Positions 33,819-44,899 of a stretch of 64,000 nt of DNA are shown here, piece after piece. The stretch comes from Naematelia aurantialba. Its lineage: Eukaryota; Basidiomycota; Tremellomycetes; Tremellales; Naemateliaceae. Within the stretch, counting starts at the first letter, position 1. Each line of letters begins with the position of its first letter. The notes under the pieces were generated by a model. The model searched no databases, was not told the DNA's origin, and saw only the letters and a list, made by a program, of their open reading frames with translations. The position numbers were made by a program, and so were the translations under genes. The stretch lies in NCBI GenBank assembly GCA_021527695.1, contig JAKFAO010000002.1, positions 1 to 64,000 of the forward strand. The letters run 5' to 3'.

Positions 33819-34487
33819 ATGCCCTCCCAAGCTCACAACGACGAGCATTCCATCGGCTACAACTCGATTGTGTGCTGCGGCGCGATCGTTCCATCGAGCT
33901 CGTCGCTGTACAACAGCCGAGTCTGCGGGAACGGTACCCTCGTTACTAGCTCCACCCTACGTGATTCCGTGGCATGCTGCGGAGCTGTCATCAGGTCATC
34001 CACGGCCATGGGGTCACGTCTTTGCGGCTCGAGTCACGACTCTGACGGCCATCACATTGGTGATGCGACGGACATTTGCGAGATCTCCTCGTCTACGATC
34101 CAGAACAGCAAGGTCGGGCTCGGTCTGGTAGCGAGTTCCACTGTCACCTCGTGTCATCTGGGCGAGTGCACCATTAAGAGTTCCACTATGACTTCTTGTG
34201 TCATGCACGATATCTATCGGACCAGCAAATCGGACAGGGAGGACCGTTCGGGCAAGGGAAAGTTCGACTTCCAGCCTCACTACGTACCAAACAGAAAGAG
34301 CCATCACGACGATCCGGATGATTGCCTTGTCCAGCCTGCGGATGTGCATGACGAGGCTCCTCCCAGCTATTCACTTGTCACTTCGGAAAAGAGCCCTCTT
34401 CTGGCTGGTACGTCGAGATCTTATGCCCGGCTGATCCGACCAGACGCTACTGATACAGTTCCATCGCGCTGCTGCGTGATTGCCTAA
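33819..34487 (+). CDS. Cys/Ser-rich beta-solenoid-like repeat protein with CaaX (CVIA) prenylation box
   Basis: Single exon, 222 residues from ATG 33819; an in-frame ATG at 33765 is also possible. Residues ~10-135 are an imperfect ~16-residue repeat of the type N-S-x-V-C-x-G-x-x-V-x-S-S-T, with hydrophobic/Ser/Cys alternation as in beta-solenoids. The tail has P-P-S-Y, a possible WW-domain ligand of Rsp5-type ubiquitin ligases. It ends C-C-V-I-A. CVIA is a classical CaaX box (that of yeast a-factor), and the preceding Cys could be palmitoylated, so a cytosolic-face membrane protein is likely. A TATAAAA overlaps the chosen ATG, so transcription could start further downstream or the TATA is fortuitous. 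Family not recognised. Confidence 0.7.
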   Translation: MPSQAHNDEHSIGYNSIVCCGAIVPSSSSLYNSRVCGNGTLVTSSTLRDSVACCGAVIRSSTAMGSRLCGSSHDSDGHHIGDATDICEISSSTIQNSKVGLGLVASSTVTSCHLGECTIKSSTMTSCVMHDIYRTSKSDREDRSGKGKFDFQPHYVPNRKSHHDDPDDCLVQPADVHDEAPPSYSLVTSEKSPLLAGTSRSYARLIRPDATDTVPSRCCVIA

Positions 34488-34511
34488 GGACTGCGCTGTC
34501 CGAGCGCGATA
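34488..34511 (+). repeat. Dispersed hairpin repeat, copy 7 (degenerate)
   Basis: GGACTGCGCTGTCCGAGCGCGATAA begins at the first base after the TAA of the CVIA protein. It is shorter and less perfect than the other copies, but has the same order and strand. Confidence 0.5.
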
Positions 34512-34746
34512 ATTCAAGCCTGCGCGGTTTGGTCGTAGTGTGATGCTGGTGTCCGAAGTGTTGTTGCCATAGCAGAAATTCCGCGAGTTCGTGCCGCAAT
34601 GTATAGACTATAGGCTCCTGTGCAACCAAGTGTTCGTTGCAGCGGTCACCGGCGGGAAGTTACCCGCGCCCAACCTTCGTCCCTTGTCTCCCGTTGTCCT
34701 CATTGCTTTCCGCCTTTCCGCCTGCCTTTGCTATTCCATACTCCCC

Positions 34747-37448
34747 ATGACGGCCACTCCTCGCGGATCCCGCTCGACACCTTCGTCGTCAGGGACCAAG
34801 TCAGCAGAGACGAAGACCAACTGGAAGAAGGGTCCTCCGAGCTGTGCTGAATGCGTCCGCCTCAAGCTGAAGGTGACTCTATCTCGACTCGAGCACAAAG
34901 GTGTCTGACGTTGCCTGTAGTGCTCGAGGTCATGGCCATGCACTAGCTGCGTGAGGCGAAGTTGCGCACCGCTGTGTCCCACGGGCACTCTGCAGCCACG
35001 GTGAAGGACCTCCGTCCCATCGGAATTCCTTCTGACTAGAACAGCGCCGATCTGCAGATGCAAAAGACGGTCAAGTCGCTCCTGGCGGAAATTGAGACGT
35101 TGAAGGCTGAGCTAGCGAAGGACACTAGTCCGTTACTTAGGACTGTGCCCGTGGAGCCGGCGACAACGTTTGAAGTCGCGTCGAGTACCAGCCAGGTATG
35201 CCAAGGGCCTTCTAGCCCAATATCCCCGTTCCGACAAGCCTTGAATCTCTATTCCTCTCCAGTCCGGCAAACCGGTACCCTCGAATCCCAGCTATTGTCA
35301 GCTGTACGCGATGAGACGCATCTTGCCACGGCATCCGGCTCTGGTTCAGGCTTGATGGACTTGGATCAGGAGACTGGGCGGTTCATTGGACGAGGTGCTG
35401 GTGCACTATACGTGTGCGAAGAAGACAACGTGGAAGTGAGTGCCAGGCTCATCTGGGCTCATAAACAGCTCCCTTCGTCGCCCAAACCTGGACATGCAGC
35501 AGCTGGCCTAGTGTTTCCATTCATAGCATCGGATCAAACCCTCTTAGCGAGTCTGCATGACAGACTGCCCACCAAGAAGGGCGCATACGAGCTTGCGCAG
35601 ACATATTGTGAGTTGACTGCTTGAGTTCTCTCTTACCCCTAGACACCAGAGTGGAATGGATGTACTGCCCGACAGATCGAACGGCAATCTACTCTGCCTT
35701 GCAAACCATCTATGCCGCGCCCACATTATACGTCGGCGTCCATCAGATCGGTCCTCATCGTCTGGCCACTGTGTTAATGGTCTTTGCCCTTGGCGGTATC
35801 TTTTCGACGCCGAGCCTCCCAGCGACTGACTTCTATTTTTCCGCCGCATCCTCTCTCCTGACCGTGCCCAAGGTCCATTTTTTGATTCACCACTCTCTCG
35901 CAGCGGTGGAATGCCTGCACATGATGGTCACGTTTCTCTTTTCCACTGGACAGCCGGAGGCCGCCAAGGCAGCGTGGCCACTGTTGGGCGTGTGTGTCAG
36001 GCTGGCGTGTGGAATGGGTTTGCACCGCGATTCGGGCGCATGGGGCTTGTCAGGCGGGGACAAAGAGGAGAGGGAGCGTCTCTGGTGGGAGACGTTGACC
36101 TACGATATGCTGTAAGATTCCGCCCCGAGTCGCAACTGACGGCAGCCAATCACTCAATTTCGGGCGACCATACTCCATTCCAATGCATCTTACAGACTGC
36201 CCGCCTCCGCCGCGCAAGGACATACGCCCTAGCCAATCACCCACGACCGAACCATTTCCTCGATCCATCACAGATGATGCATTTCACTCGCTCAAGTATC
36301 AATTGGCAACCCGATTCAGCAAAGTTGCCGATTGTCTCGCTGCTCCTGAATTACCTTCATACGAGGTAATCATGCGTCTGGATAGCGAGCTCCGGAGCGT
36401 CGAAGCCGGTGCGCCCCAATGGCTGAAGTGGCGGGAGCATGATGCAATGGCAGCAGCCACAGACGAGGAGACAAAAATGCGTAAAATACCTCAGCAACAC
36501 CAAGCAGCATTGTTGCTTCACAAGGCTCTTTTAGGTGAGTACACAAAACATCGAAAATCAGACCAAGCCTGCTGCCCCGAACGCGAGACTGCCTGCTCTG
36601 GGCAGCGCGGATGGCTTATGGTCAGCGCTACATCGTCCTTGGTTCTCGAAAGCCATCACTTCTGGCGGCGAGCCTCTTCTCACGCAATATGCCGCATCTT
36701 TCTCCGCCTGCATCTCGTCAGCGCGGAAACACACTCAAATAATGGCATCGGTCCTCCGCCAATCTCCAGAAGCTGCCTATAGCTGGTGGTTCTTCCTATG
36801 TATGCCAGGTTGTGCGTCCTTCACTGACTTACTAGTCCACGCCTATACTGCTGCCGTCATCCAGGCTACCGCACTGTTGCGCTTCCCTATCGGGATGATG
36901 GCGGATGACATAAGGAGCGACTTTGAAACGTCATTCCGCATCGTCTCTGAAATGGCCCCAAGGTCTAGGGTGGCAAGCCGAGCGCTACCGATGCTACTCC
37001 GCCTCAAGAATAGACTGGATTCATCAGCGGGACACGATGATACATTCGGCACGGAGGTGGCAAATATCCAATGGACACCTGATCTGTGAGCTTCCAAGAA
37101 AGCACTGAGCGTGCTTCTCAAACATGATACTCCCCCCGCTGATGGTACAGGCAACCGACGATAGTTGTGGATGCCGCTGCCGATCCTTCTCAGAGCACAC
37201 TGGACGACTCTTTCCCATCGTGGGACAACGCACCCGAGACTGCGGAAATGTCAGCCATGGCGACAGACCCAGCAGCGTTTCTCCTTGCAGACCAACTGCC
37301 GTCTACCTATCAAGACCCCATGGAATGGGCAGGGATGGATCCACTACTCCAGACTCTGTGAGTTCAGAATTCGGTACTCAGTTCGTGCAATGACACAATA
37401 TGAAGCTGGCAATGGAACGCCAGCGCGGACCAGAACGGCACCGGTTGA
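34747..37448 (+). CDS. Zn2Cys6 transcription factor with fungal-specific domain
   Basis: From ATG 34747, basic/Ser-rich residues lead to P-S-C-A-E-C-V-R-L-K-L-K. A short intron follows, then C-S-R-S-W-P-C-T-S-C-V-R-R-S-C, a zinc cluster. Next is a coiled coil (K-S-L-L-A-E-I-E-T-L-K-A-E-L). The fungal-specific domain includes A-C-G-M-G-L-H-R-D and R-E-R-L-W-W-E-T-L-T-Y-D. Several introns split the C-terminal half. The last small exon gives D-Q-N-G-T-G, then TGA at 37446-37448. It shares a general plan with the regulator at 30903-33282 but is not a close copy. Upstream of the acetate-permease gene; regulation of it is only a guess. Confidence 0.85.
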
Positions 37449-38362
37449 GGTCAAGTGGGATATAATATGATGTGCATTCACGAGGTCTTAAGCCACCTTG
37501 GAGGCTCTTTGTATGGATTCGGGGGGACTGGCCATGTCCTGCCAATCAACAAAGCTTCTGACCAGTCCGTCAGATGCTGTTTCCTGTGGAATCTCCAAAA
37601 CTGGACATCAACTGGTGGCATGCCGAGCAGACTTACTTGCCAGGTACATGATTTGCCTGCAAACTGCTCAAACATGGTCGGACCGCCGGGATGTATGTCC
37701 AAGAATTGAGACACGTCATATACACGGTCTTCTACTATGATCCCTACACAGGTCAGTCGTGACTAAAGGACAAACCGACATATTCCGTCCGAGGCATTGT
37801 CGTGTTTTGCCACCTCGTCAGGGAGGATGAATGGCGGATCATCATCAAGAACAGGCTGCCGGCCGCCTGAAGCGATGGCTAAGAGTTCTGGGGTGGGGTC
37901 TCGGGCGTATCCCCTGCAGTTTCTAGCTAATCTGTGCGTCGTAACAAGGTCGAAGCTAGGCGTCTCGGTATCTCGTCCGGCGATTGGCTGGGAACTAGTC
38001 GGGACGTACAGCGACCTTGTCCAACCCATCGCTGTATGGGAGGTCAAACAGGTCCACCATGTCGGCTAAAGACACTCTGCCCGGATAAATTTGTGTGGTC
38101 GTCGGTCGCTCTCCGGTGTCCAGCTGATCAAGAGGCGTATGTGCTTGCCCGGTGCCACTCGGTACTCTCCGACGATCGGGGTCTTTCTGATGGGATGTCA
38201 CCGGACCATTGACTGCAGTCCAAGTCTGGGTCGCATCTCGGAATTGAACATGGGGATTTTGTGACAGCGTCCTCGAGACAACAATTATAAAAGGAGAGAG
38301 TCCCTGCATGCATCTTGGCTACCGTGGCTGGCCATATATTTTGCTCATAAGCTCCAAGAACA
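37449..38362. promoter_or_regulatory. Intergenic region with TATA box of the ATO gene
   Basis: No gene is supported in most of this interval. Near the right end TTATAAAAGG (38285-38294) lies about 70 bases before the ATG of the acetate-permease gene and is a good TATA-box candidate. Confidence 0.5.
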
Positions 38363-39731
38363 ATGTCGACGTCAACCGCCACTGAATATATCGATGCCAA
38401 TCATGCTGAAAAGGGTCAGAGCAGACACCTAGAGCGTGTCATCACTCCAGGAGGCCATCCAGCGGACTTCAGTCAGCCGGCTATCCCACCGCAACATGTT
38501 CGTCTTGCCTTTCGGTTTCCTCGCCCGCAGCTGATGAAGCCAGAGAAAATATGGAAATCCTGTTCCACTAGGTCTGACCAGCTTCGGATGTGGCTTCTTC
38601 TTGGCTTCAGCCTATACGCTCTATGGTCTGTGTCTCTGCCGTGGCAGGTATCCGCAAGCTGATTTTACGTAGCTCGGGGTGTACACACTCCGAACGTGAT
38701 GGTCCCGTGCGTTCTCTCCTTGTGGCGTTGACTCTGCTGAGCATCCGCAGTGTTCTCAGTTTGTCTGGGCTTCCATGATCTGTTCCCCACTGATTTGAAA
38801 CATCACAGTTTTGTATGGAGGCATAACGCAATCGTGCGTTTCGCCGACGTAACATTGCTTTCAGTTAATGGAGCAGGCTCTGTGGTTGGTGGGAGATGTT
38901 CCTGGGAAATACCTACTCGTCTGTCCTCCACTTTCCGTCGCAGCTTTTGAGCTAATCTTTGACGCAGAGCAACTATTGTATGTGTGCCAAGTTATTCAGC
39001 TCACACCGTAGTTTGGCTCCTATGGTGCTTTTAATCTCACTTACGGGGCTTTGTACCTGCCGGGTAAATCGAACAGTTTGACTTGGGCGGGGTAGTTAAC
39101 CGCAGTCGCAGCCTTTGGGGTCATAACAGCTTACACCGAGGCGGATGGTACCCTCTCTGCCGAATTCAATCAGGCTATCGGCCTGTACCTTATGGCGTGG
39201 ATGATGTGTGTGGGCGTTTCGTCGTCGGGCGTATCTCTTGCTCACGATTCAGGGTGACCATCCTCTTCATCTTGGGCAGTCTTCGATCCTCTGGCGCAGT
39301 ACTAGCCACATTGGTGAGAGGCCCCGCGCCCTAGGAAGAGACTGACCCCCAAATAAGAGCTTCACCGCACTTGCATTCCTGACTTTGGGCATCTACCAAT
39401 TCAATGGTAGATCACTTTTCCCCGACGCTACTGTAATACACTGCTAAAGAGGAGATAGGAAGCAACGGCGCCCGTATCGCCGGTGGTATGTCTCAAGTCA
39501 TGTTGCTCGGTGCTGATGTGATCAGGCATATTCGGGATGATCGCTACAGCGGTAAGCTTCGCTCCTTTCGCTGGCTGAAAGATTCAGACCGCATGGTGGG
39601 GAGCCATGTCAGGCTTCTGGACAAGGGTAGCTCTTCTCATTTCTTGATGGAGTCACTGCTCAGACGTTCAGGACACCACCTTTACATGGATCAAAGTCGG
39701 TCCGATGGACTTGAGTCCCAAGGATGAGTGA
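38363..39731 (+). CDS. GPR1/FUN34/YaaH (ATO) family acetate/ammonium transporter
   Basis: The N terminus from ATG 38363 has the family's cytosolic block, H-L-E-R-V-I-T-P-G-G-H-P-A. After an intron comes G-N-P-V-P-L-G-L, the NPAPLGL-type substrate motif of helix 1. Many short exons then give H-T-P-N-V-M-V, W-E-M-F-L-G-N-T, S-Y-G-A-F-N-L-T-Y-G-A, Y-T-E-A-D-G-T-L-S-A-E-F-N-Q and L-G-S-L-R-S-S-G. The last exon ends P-M-D-L-S-P-K-D-E at TGA 39731. Six membrane spans are expected. It should move acetate or related small acids across the plasma membrane. The exon parts between 38655 and 38990 are only partly resolved, so one junction may be wrong or the gene slightly decayed. Confidence 0.8.
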
Positions 39732-40127
39732 TTCCCTAGTCTGAGGTATGGTGCAAGGACGTCGAGAACGGGACGTATTCTTTGATATTCCCGTATTTGT
39801 CGTGACAAAGTTGTCGAGAGGACGAGGCAATGGAACTGCTTGGCCATGCAGGTATTTGGAAGCGACACGCATCTTTGAGGTCTCACTTGCACCTAACAGA
39901 CACGATCGTCCAAACGGCTCGTTCTTTGTAACGCCCAAGCACAAGCAGTCTTGTTTGACATCGAGCAGTCTGTCCACTCGTGAGAGACTGTCGATATCTG
40001 GCGGAGGACATAGCCAGTCGACCAGTGACCGCCTGGACGTGAAGAGAACCAAAACGACTCAAGTTAACATCAGTGGCAAAAGGAGCGCCTGTTTGCTACA
40101 CGAGTGTTTGGGCACTATCTGCATGCT
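39732..40127. other. Intergenic between convergent genes, no gene supported
   Basis: About 395 bases between the stop codons of the ATO gene and the fused hydrolase gene. No domain-bearing frame or repeat seen. Confidence 0.6.
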
Positions 40128-42161
40128 TTACAGAAACGAATTCAATAGAGCAGCTGTCTTGTCCACATCCTCCAGCAGAATCCAGTGGCCTACTCCGAGG
40201 ATAGTCTCGGACTTTGCCCCTTTAATCTTTTCCACGAGGAATTCGATCGTCGCCTTTGGTGAGGTCTTGTCTTCCTCTCCAGCAATGATCAGAGTCGGCG
40301 CCGAGATCTTCTCATAGGCAGGGTCGGTCGCTTTGGCCAGTGCTTCACACGCTTGTGCGTAACCTTCTGCAGGTGTGGAGAGCAGTGAGCCCTGGACGTA
40401 TCCTCTTGCAAGCGGCTTGGAGCTTTGAGTAGTGCCGGACGTTCCGGCCGAAACGATTGTCGGGGTGACTCCCGGCATACCTGACTGACGCACAGACGCA
40501 GCTCGTCCAGTTAGAGCTTTGAAGCCAGCTTCCGGGAACTGCTTGACGGGGCCGATGAGGACTGGCACGGATCAGTGTCAAAGGTCACGGGTAGAGGTCG
40601 TACCAAGCTTGGTAACCATTGAGGGATATTCGGCGGCGAAAGTGCTTGCCAAGAGCTGATGATTAGCCCAAGACTGGCAAGTGACATACCCCTCCCATAG
40701 AATGGCCGACCACGACTGCTCTCTTCGCGCCAATGTGATTCAGGACATCTTTGATGGACTCCACAATGCTGGCGATGGAAAGTCCTTCTCCGGACAGGGG
40801 ACTCAGGCCGTGCCCCTCAAAGTCAAATGTAACGACTCTATGGGTCTTTTCCACCCCGGAGGCGCCAATCAACGGAGCGTAGTTGGTTGAATTACCTCCC
40901 AGGCCGTGAATGAAGATGATAGTGTCTCCAGAGTCGACGCCTGAAGTGTCGATGTGAATCGAGCCAGACGGTAGTTTGACCAACTTTGAATCGGGAGACA
41001 CCCTAACGTCAGTTGAGCCCTGTCCCACACTTACACAGTGAGACCGCTTGTGGAGACCGCCTGCAAGACGGGTGGGGACTTGGAAGCCTCTGCGATGGTG
41101 TTGCTCAGCGTACCAAGTCCAGTGATTGAAATTTCAATCCGGTCCCCAGGCTTCAGGAATTCGCCCCTGGAAAGGCATACACCGGCAGGTGTGCCAGTCG
41201 CAATGAGATCACCAGGCTGGAGAGTGATCCCCATGGAACACGTCTCGATCAAGGTGGGGACATCAAAGATGAGTTCCGAAGTCATCTGCTTCTGCCGAAC
41301 CTCTCCATTGACCTTTGTGATGAGCTCCATGTTCTTGAAGTCAAGAGCGGATGCTAAGGGTGAGCATATAGACATCTTTGATCCTCACCATGCACGGCAT
41401 ACGGGCCCTTTACGTGTGAGCCACGACGCCAAGGGATACTCACCATCGGACAGAAAGTGTCCAGTGACTTGCCAATGTAAAATTGCTTGTGGTCTCTCTG
41501 CCTCTCCCTTGCAGTGAACTAGCATTAGCAAGGATCCAGTCTCATGCTCACGTCGTTAACGATGACCGCTCCCCATATATGGTCCCACGCATTTTCCTTG
41601 GAGATCTGAATTCCTCCCTTTCCCACAATCACCCCAAGCTCACCCTCGTAATCGAGCGATTCGGTGACATTCGGGTGAGGATAAATTTCTTGATTGGTGC
41701 CAATGATGGAGGTCGCTCGCTTGGTGAAGATCACTACCGTAAGCATCCCCTGGGGTTTATAAACACACCTGGGAAGTCAGGCTGAGCTTTCTTGTCGCTC
41801 GAATCGTATCCCGAGTTGTGGAACTCGCTACGTATCAGTCTCTGGTCTGCCGATGAACTCACGCTGCGTGCTCCTTGTAATTCTTTCCGACACAGAGGAC
41901 ATCCCGCCCTCGCAAAGGAGCGAGAATCTCGACTTTGGATACCTTTTCTTGAGGCGAGCCCGGCAGCAGTTTGTCAGAGACCTCGTCCCACCTCTCAATC
42001 AGAAGATGCAAGGAGGATACCGGGCGACGGTTGGGGAACAGAAGCGGAGTCACGAGCTCTCCGGAGCCGTCGAGCAAGCCGATGATACCGTCGGGAAAAT
42101 GCCGAGTGCGATCTACCGTCAGAGCCGCTGCGCGAGGTGACTTACAGCTCAAGAACTTCAT
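40128..42161 (-). CDS. Bifunctional protein: fumarylacetoacetase-family (FAH) hydrolase fused to alpha/beta hydrolase
   Basis: The FAH part starts at ATG 42161. It shows G-K-N-Y-K-E-H-A, Y-E-G-E-L-G-V-I-V-G-K (metal-binding E-x-E), G-A-V-I-V-N-D and G-D-L-I-A-T-G-T-P-A-G-V. Its last codons run into a 32-base intron (41003-41034, GTAAGT..TTAG). Removing the intron joins S-G-L-T-V to V-S-P-D-S-K in frame. The second domain then has I-F-I-H-G-L-G-G (oxyanion loop), V-V-V-G-H-S-M-G-G (nucleophile Ser), A-G-E-E-D-K (acid) and G-V-G-H-W-I (His). Such enzymes act in breakdown of aromatic acids: one splits acyl-pyruvate C-C bonds, the other opens enol-lactones or esters. If the intron is not spliced, two separate genes would overlap. 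Divergent to the amidohydrolase gene. Confidence 0.8.
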
Positions 42162-42422
42162 CTTTACTATCGAGACGTGATTGATACACGAATGTGTCGA
42201 GAGCGTGTTGTGGAGGAGACATTTCCAGCTTGGAAGAGCGAACCGGGAAGCTCTCGTGGAACCGATGACAATCTCCGATGAGACGGAATTCCTCCGGTCA
42301 AGTGCCCCGGACCCGACTTGTCGGAAAGCCTTCTGGTTGTCACCTGAGCATTTCAAACGGGAACAGGAGTTGTAACAGCCAACCCGGCGAGTGAACGAGG
42401 GGTTACGCAGCATGCCAGAGAG

Positions 42423-42458
42423 AAGCCGGCACTTGCGCGCTTCCCGAGTGCCAGTTAG
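42423..42458 (+). repeat. Dispersed hairpin repeat, copy 8
   Basis: AAGCCGGCACTTGCGCGCTT then CCCGAGTGCCAGTTAGT. It sits in the 5' region between the divergent fused-hydrolase and amidohydrolase genes. An alternative pairing GGCACT/AGTGCC is also possible here. Confidence 0.7.
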
Positions 42459-42742
42459 TCTACATATAGAGATGTGCTCAGCAATGGCGGGGCCACAAGG
42501 GCAACCTCGGCGCACACTATACTATTCACGATGATCCAGACCCAATCGGTTCCCCATCCAGCTTTCAAGTGGGCGATTCACTCTGTCCGAGAGGCCATGG
42601 CTGAAGTAGATCAGCTTCGATCCGAAGTTTGGACCCAGCACGTCTCACTGGACTCCTCCCAAATGGCGAGTACATAAAATAATACCGTACTGGCACGGGG
42701 CTTGAGCGTAGTGGCGGTAGAACGAGGCTGACCCAGACTAGG

Positions 42743-44437
42743 ATGCTGCAGCATGCTTCGGCGCCATCGACGCCCAAAGTGCCCAACCAGAACGGTCTCG
42801 GTGAACCTTGGGATCCGAAACGTCCCACGTTTCGCGGGATCGACTTGACGAAACCCGATCCGCGTCTCAAGAAACCTGCTATCGAGATTGTGACTCCCGA
42901 GGGTGAAGAGAACAATGTAACGGCATTTGTCGATGTAAATATCATCGATGCCACTGGTAAAGACGCCTATCGAGGGGATGTTCTCGTCAAGGGACAGAAA
43001 ATCGTCAAGGTTGGCGAAAGATTGACAGAGAACGATCTCAAGGGGGCAAGGGTTGTCCAGGGAAACGGGCGGACGCTGATGCCGGGAATGAGTGAGTCGC
43101 AACGGAAGGCCAGTCTGACAAGCTCAGCCGATGCGCATACACATTTCTCCTGGAACAACTCGGCGTCCCTTGACGGTCTTGCAGACCTTGGTGTCGAGGA
43201 ACACACTCTGTTCTCAATGCGATCGGCTCGAACATTCCTCGACTGCGGTTATACGTCCTGTGTAGGCGCCGCCTCTGCAAAGCAGCGCTTGGACACTGTT
43301 ATCCGTAATGCCATCCAAGCAGGGGACATTCCAGGGCCACGATATCTGGCCAACGGCAAGGAAATGGCGCCTAATGATGGCGCTCTGATCCCAGGCATCA
43401 CTCAGTTTATCGAGACCCCTCAAGAAGCCGAGGCCATCATAGCCAAGTTCGCAGAGCAAGGCGTCAACCAGATCAAGCTCTCAATGAGTGGCGAAGAAAT
43501 CACAGAGCACCTGAGAGCAGAGGACAAGACAATCCCCGACGACATCGTGGCGGCAGCCGTCGAAGCCGCCCACAAGCACGGCATGCGAGTTTGTAGTCAT
43601 GCCCGAAGCGACGAAAGCATAGTGCAATGCCTGCAGTACGGCGTCGACATCATATACCACGCGTGTGAGTGGTTTACTGCAATGGACGGATCATATTTGA
43701 CCTTGGGTTACAGCGTTCATTTCGGATGCAACCATGTTCGCCCTCGAGAAGCAAAAGGACCGCGTCTTTGTCGCCCCAGCGATGAACTGGCTCGTGGCCA
43801 CTCTCTATGATGCCGCTGCCTTTGGTTGTGAGTGGCAGCAATTATGTGCACCTGACTATTATAGATCCGACCAGCAAAGCAGAATCCGTTGGGTATGCGC
43901 GAGAACTCGAAGTGGCCGTCGCGGGTCTGAAAGAGATGCATAGACGTGGTATAAAAGTCCTGCCTGGAGGCGACTACGGGTGAGAAGTCAGCACCCTACG
44001 AAGGCTGAGCTCTTCTCTAGATTTGCCTGGCTTCCTCATGGCACCTACCGCGATCTCGAACTGTTCGTCAACATGCTAGGTTTTACACCGATGGACGCGA
44101 TTCTTTCTAGCACTGCTCTTGGAGGCGAGATCATGATGCACCCAGACAAGCTAGGCAAGATCCAGCCTGGGTACTATGCCGATCTAATTTTGGTCAACGG
44201 GAACCCACTGGAAGACATCAAGCTGTTGACAGGTCATAGAAATCTGGATATGGTGATGATTGTGAGTAATAGGACGTTATGTGGGCGCCTCTAATGCGAC
44301 AACTGTAGAACGGAAGAGTGCACCGAGACCATCCCAAGGATCGAGAGCCCTGGACCGAGCCGGGAGAGTCGTTGGTACGTGAAGCCAAAGCGCTCAAGCT
44401 GGAGGAGAAGCAAGCCGAGGAGAAGCAAGCAAAGTGA
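42743..44437 (+). CDS. Amidohydrolase-superfamily metal-dependent hydrolase (imidazolonepropionase/prolidase-like group)
   Basis: After an N-terminal beta domain comes G-R-T-L-M-P-G-M (followed by a short intron), then D-A-H-T-H-F-S-W, the metal H-x-H motif. Further markers are G-Y-T-S-C-V-G, N-Q-I-K-L-S-M-S-G (the usual position of the bridging Lys), C-S-H-A-R-S and Y-H-A (the further metal-ligand histidines), and L-P-G-G-D-Y-G. The last parts carry L-G-K-I-Q-P-G-Y-Y-A-D-L-I-L-V-N-G-N-P-L-E, typical of cytosolic amidohydrolases. The tail is Lys/Glu-rich and ends at TGA 44437. A possible additional first exon from ATG 42531 joins in frame over an intron ending at 42738, so the true start may lie there. 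Substrate unknown; hydrolysis of a cyclic amide or carbamoyl group is likely. Confidence 0.83.
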
Positions 44438-44899
44438 AGGAGATTTCGCAGTCGCCTGTATGATTCTCGAGCGAGGAGGCGTATTGTTGTTGGCAAAAGT
44501 GCATGTACCAATGTAGCGATGTTTTCTTGTAATTGCACAATTGCTGCTGCTGGAATGTAGAGCTACGTCATGTGATCGCCTCGCACAAGATTGTTGTTCC
44601 AGATGCAAACAGTCGTCAAGATCCTGTCAAAAACACAGCCTTGCGGAAGAGGATCGGCCAATCGGCGATCAAGGCATACTCCAGAGCACTGAAGTTTGCT
44701 AGGACCCACGCTCACGTATTGGACCTGTGTTACATGCATCGGTAGCGTACTCATGAAAGTCGTGAACACATTGTCTGCAGGGCAGAGAGTTTTTACACAT
44801 AATACTCGACCTTGCGTCCCAGTACCTCTTCTTCAACCCGCCCACTTCCGGCAGGGTTTTTCTTGTTATCGTCTGTAATCAGCTTCGCGCTTGACGTTC
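44438..44899. other. Intergenic between convergent genes, no gene supported
   Basis: About 460 bases between the stop codons of the amidohydrolase and 2-oxoglutarate oxygenase genes. No domain-bearing frame or repeat seen. Confidence 0.6.
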
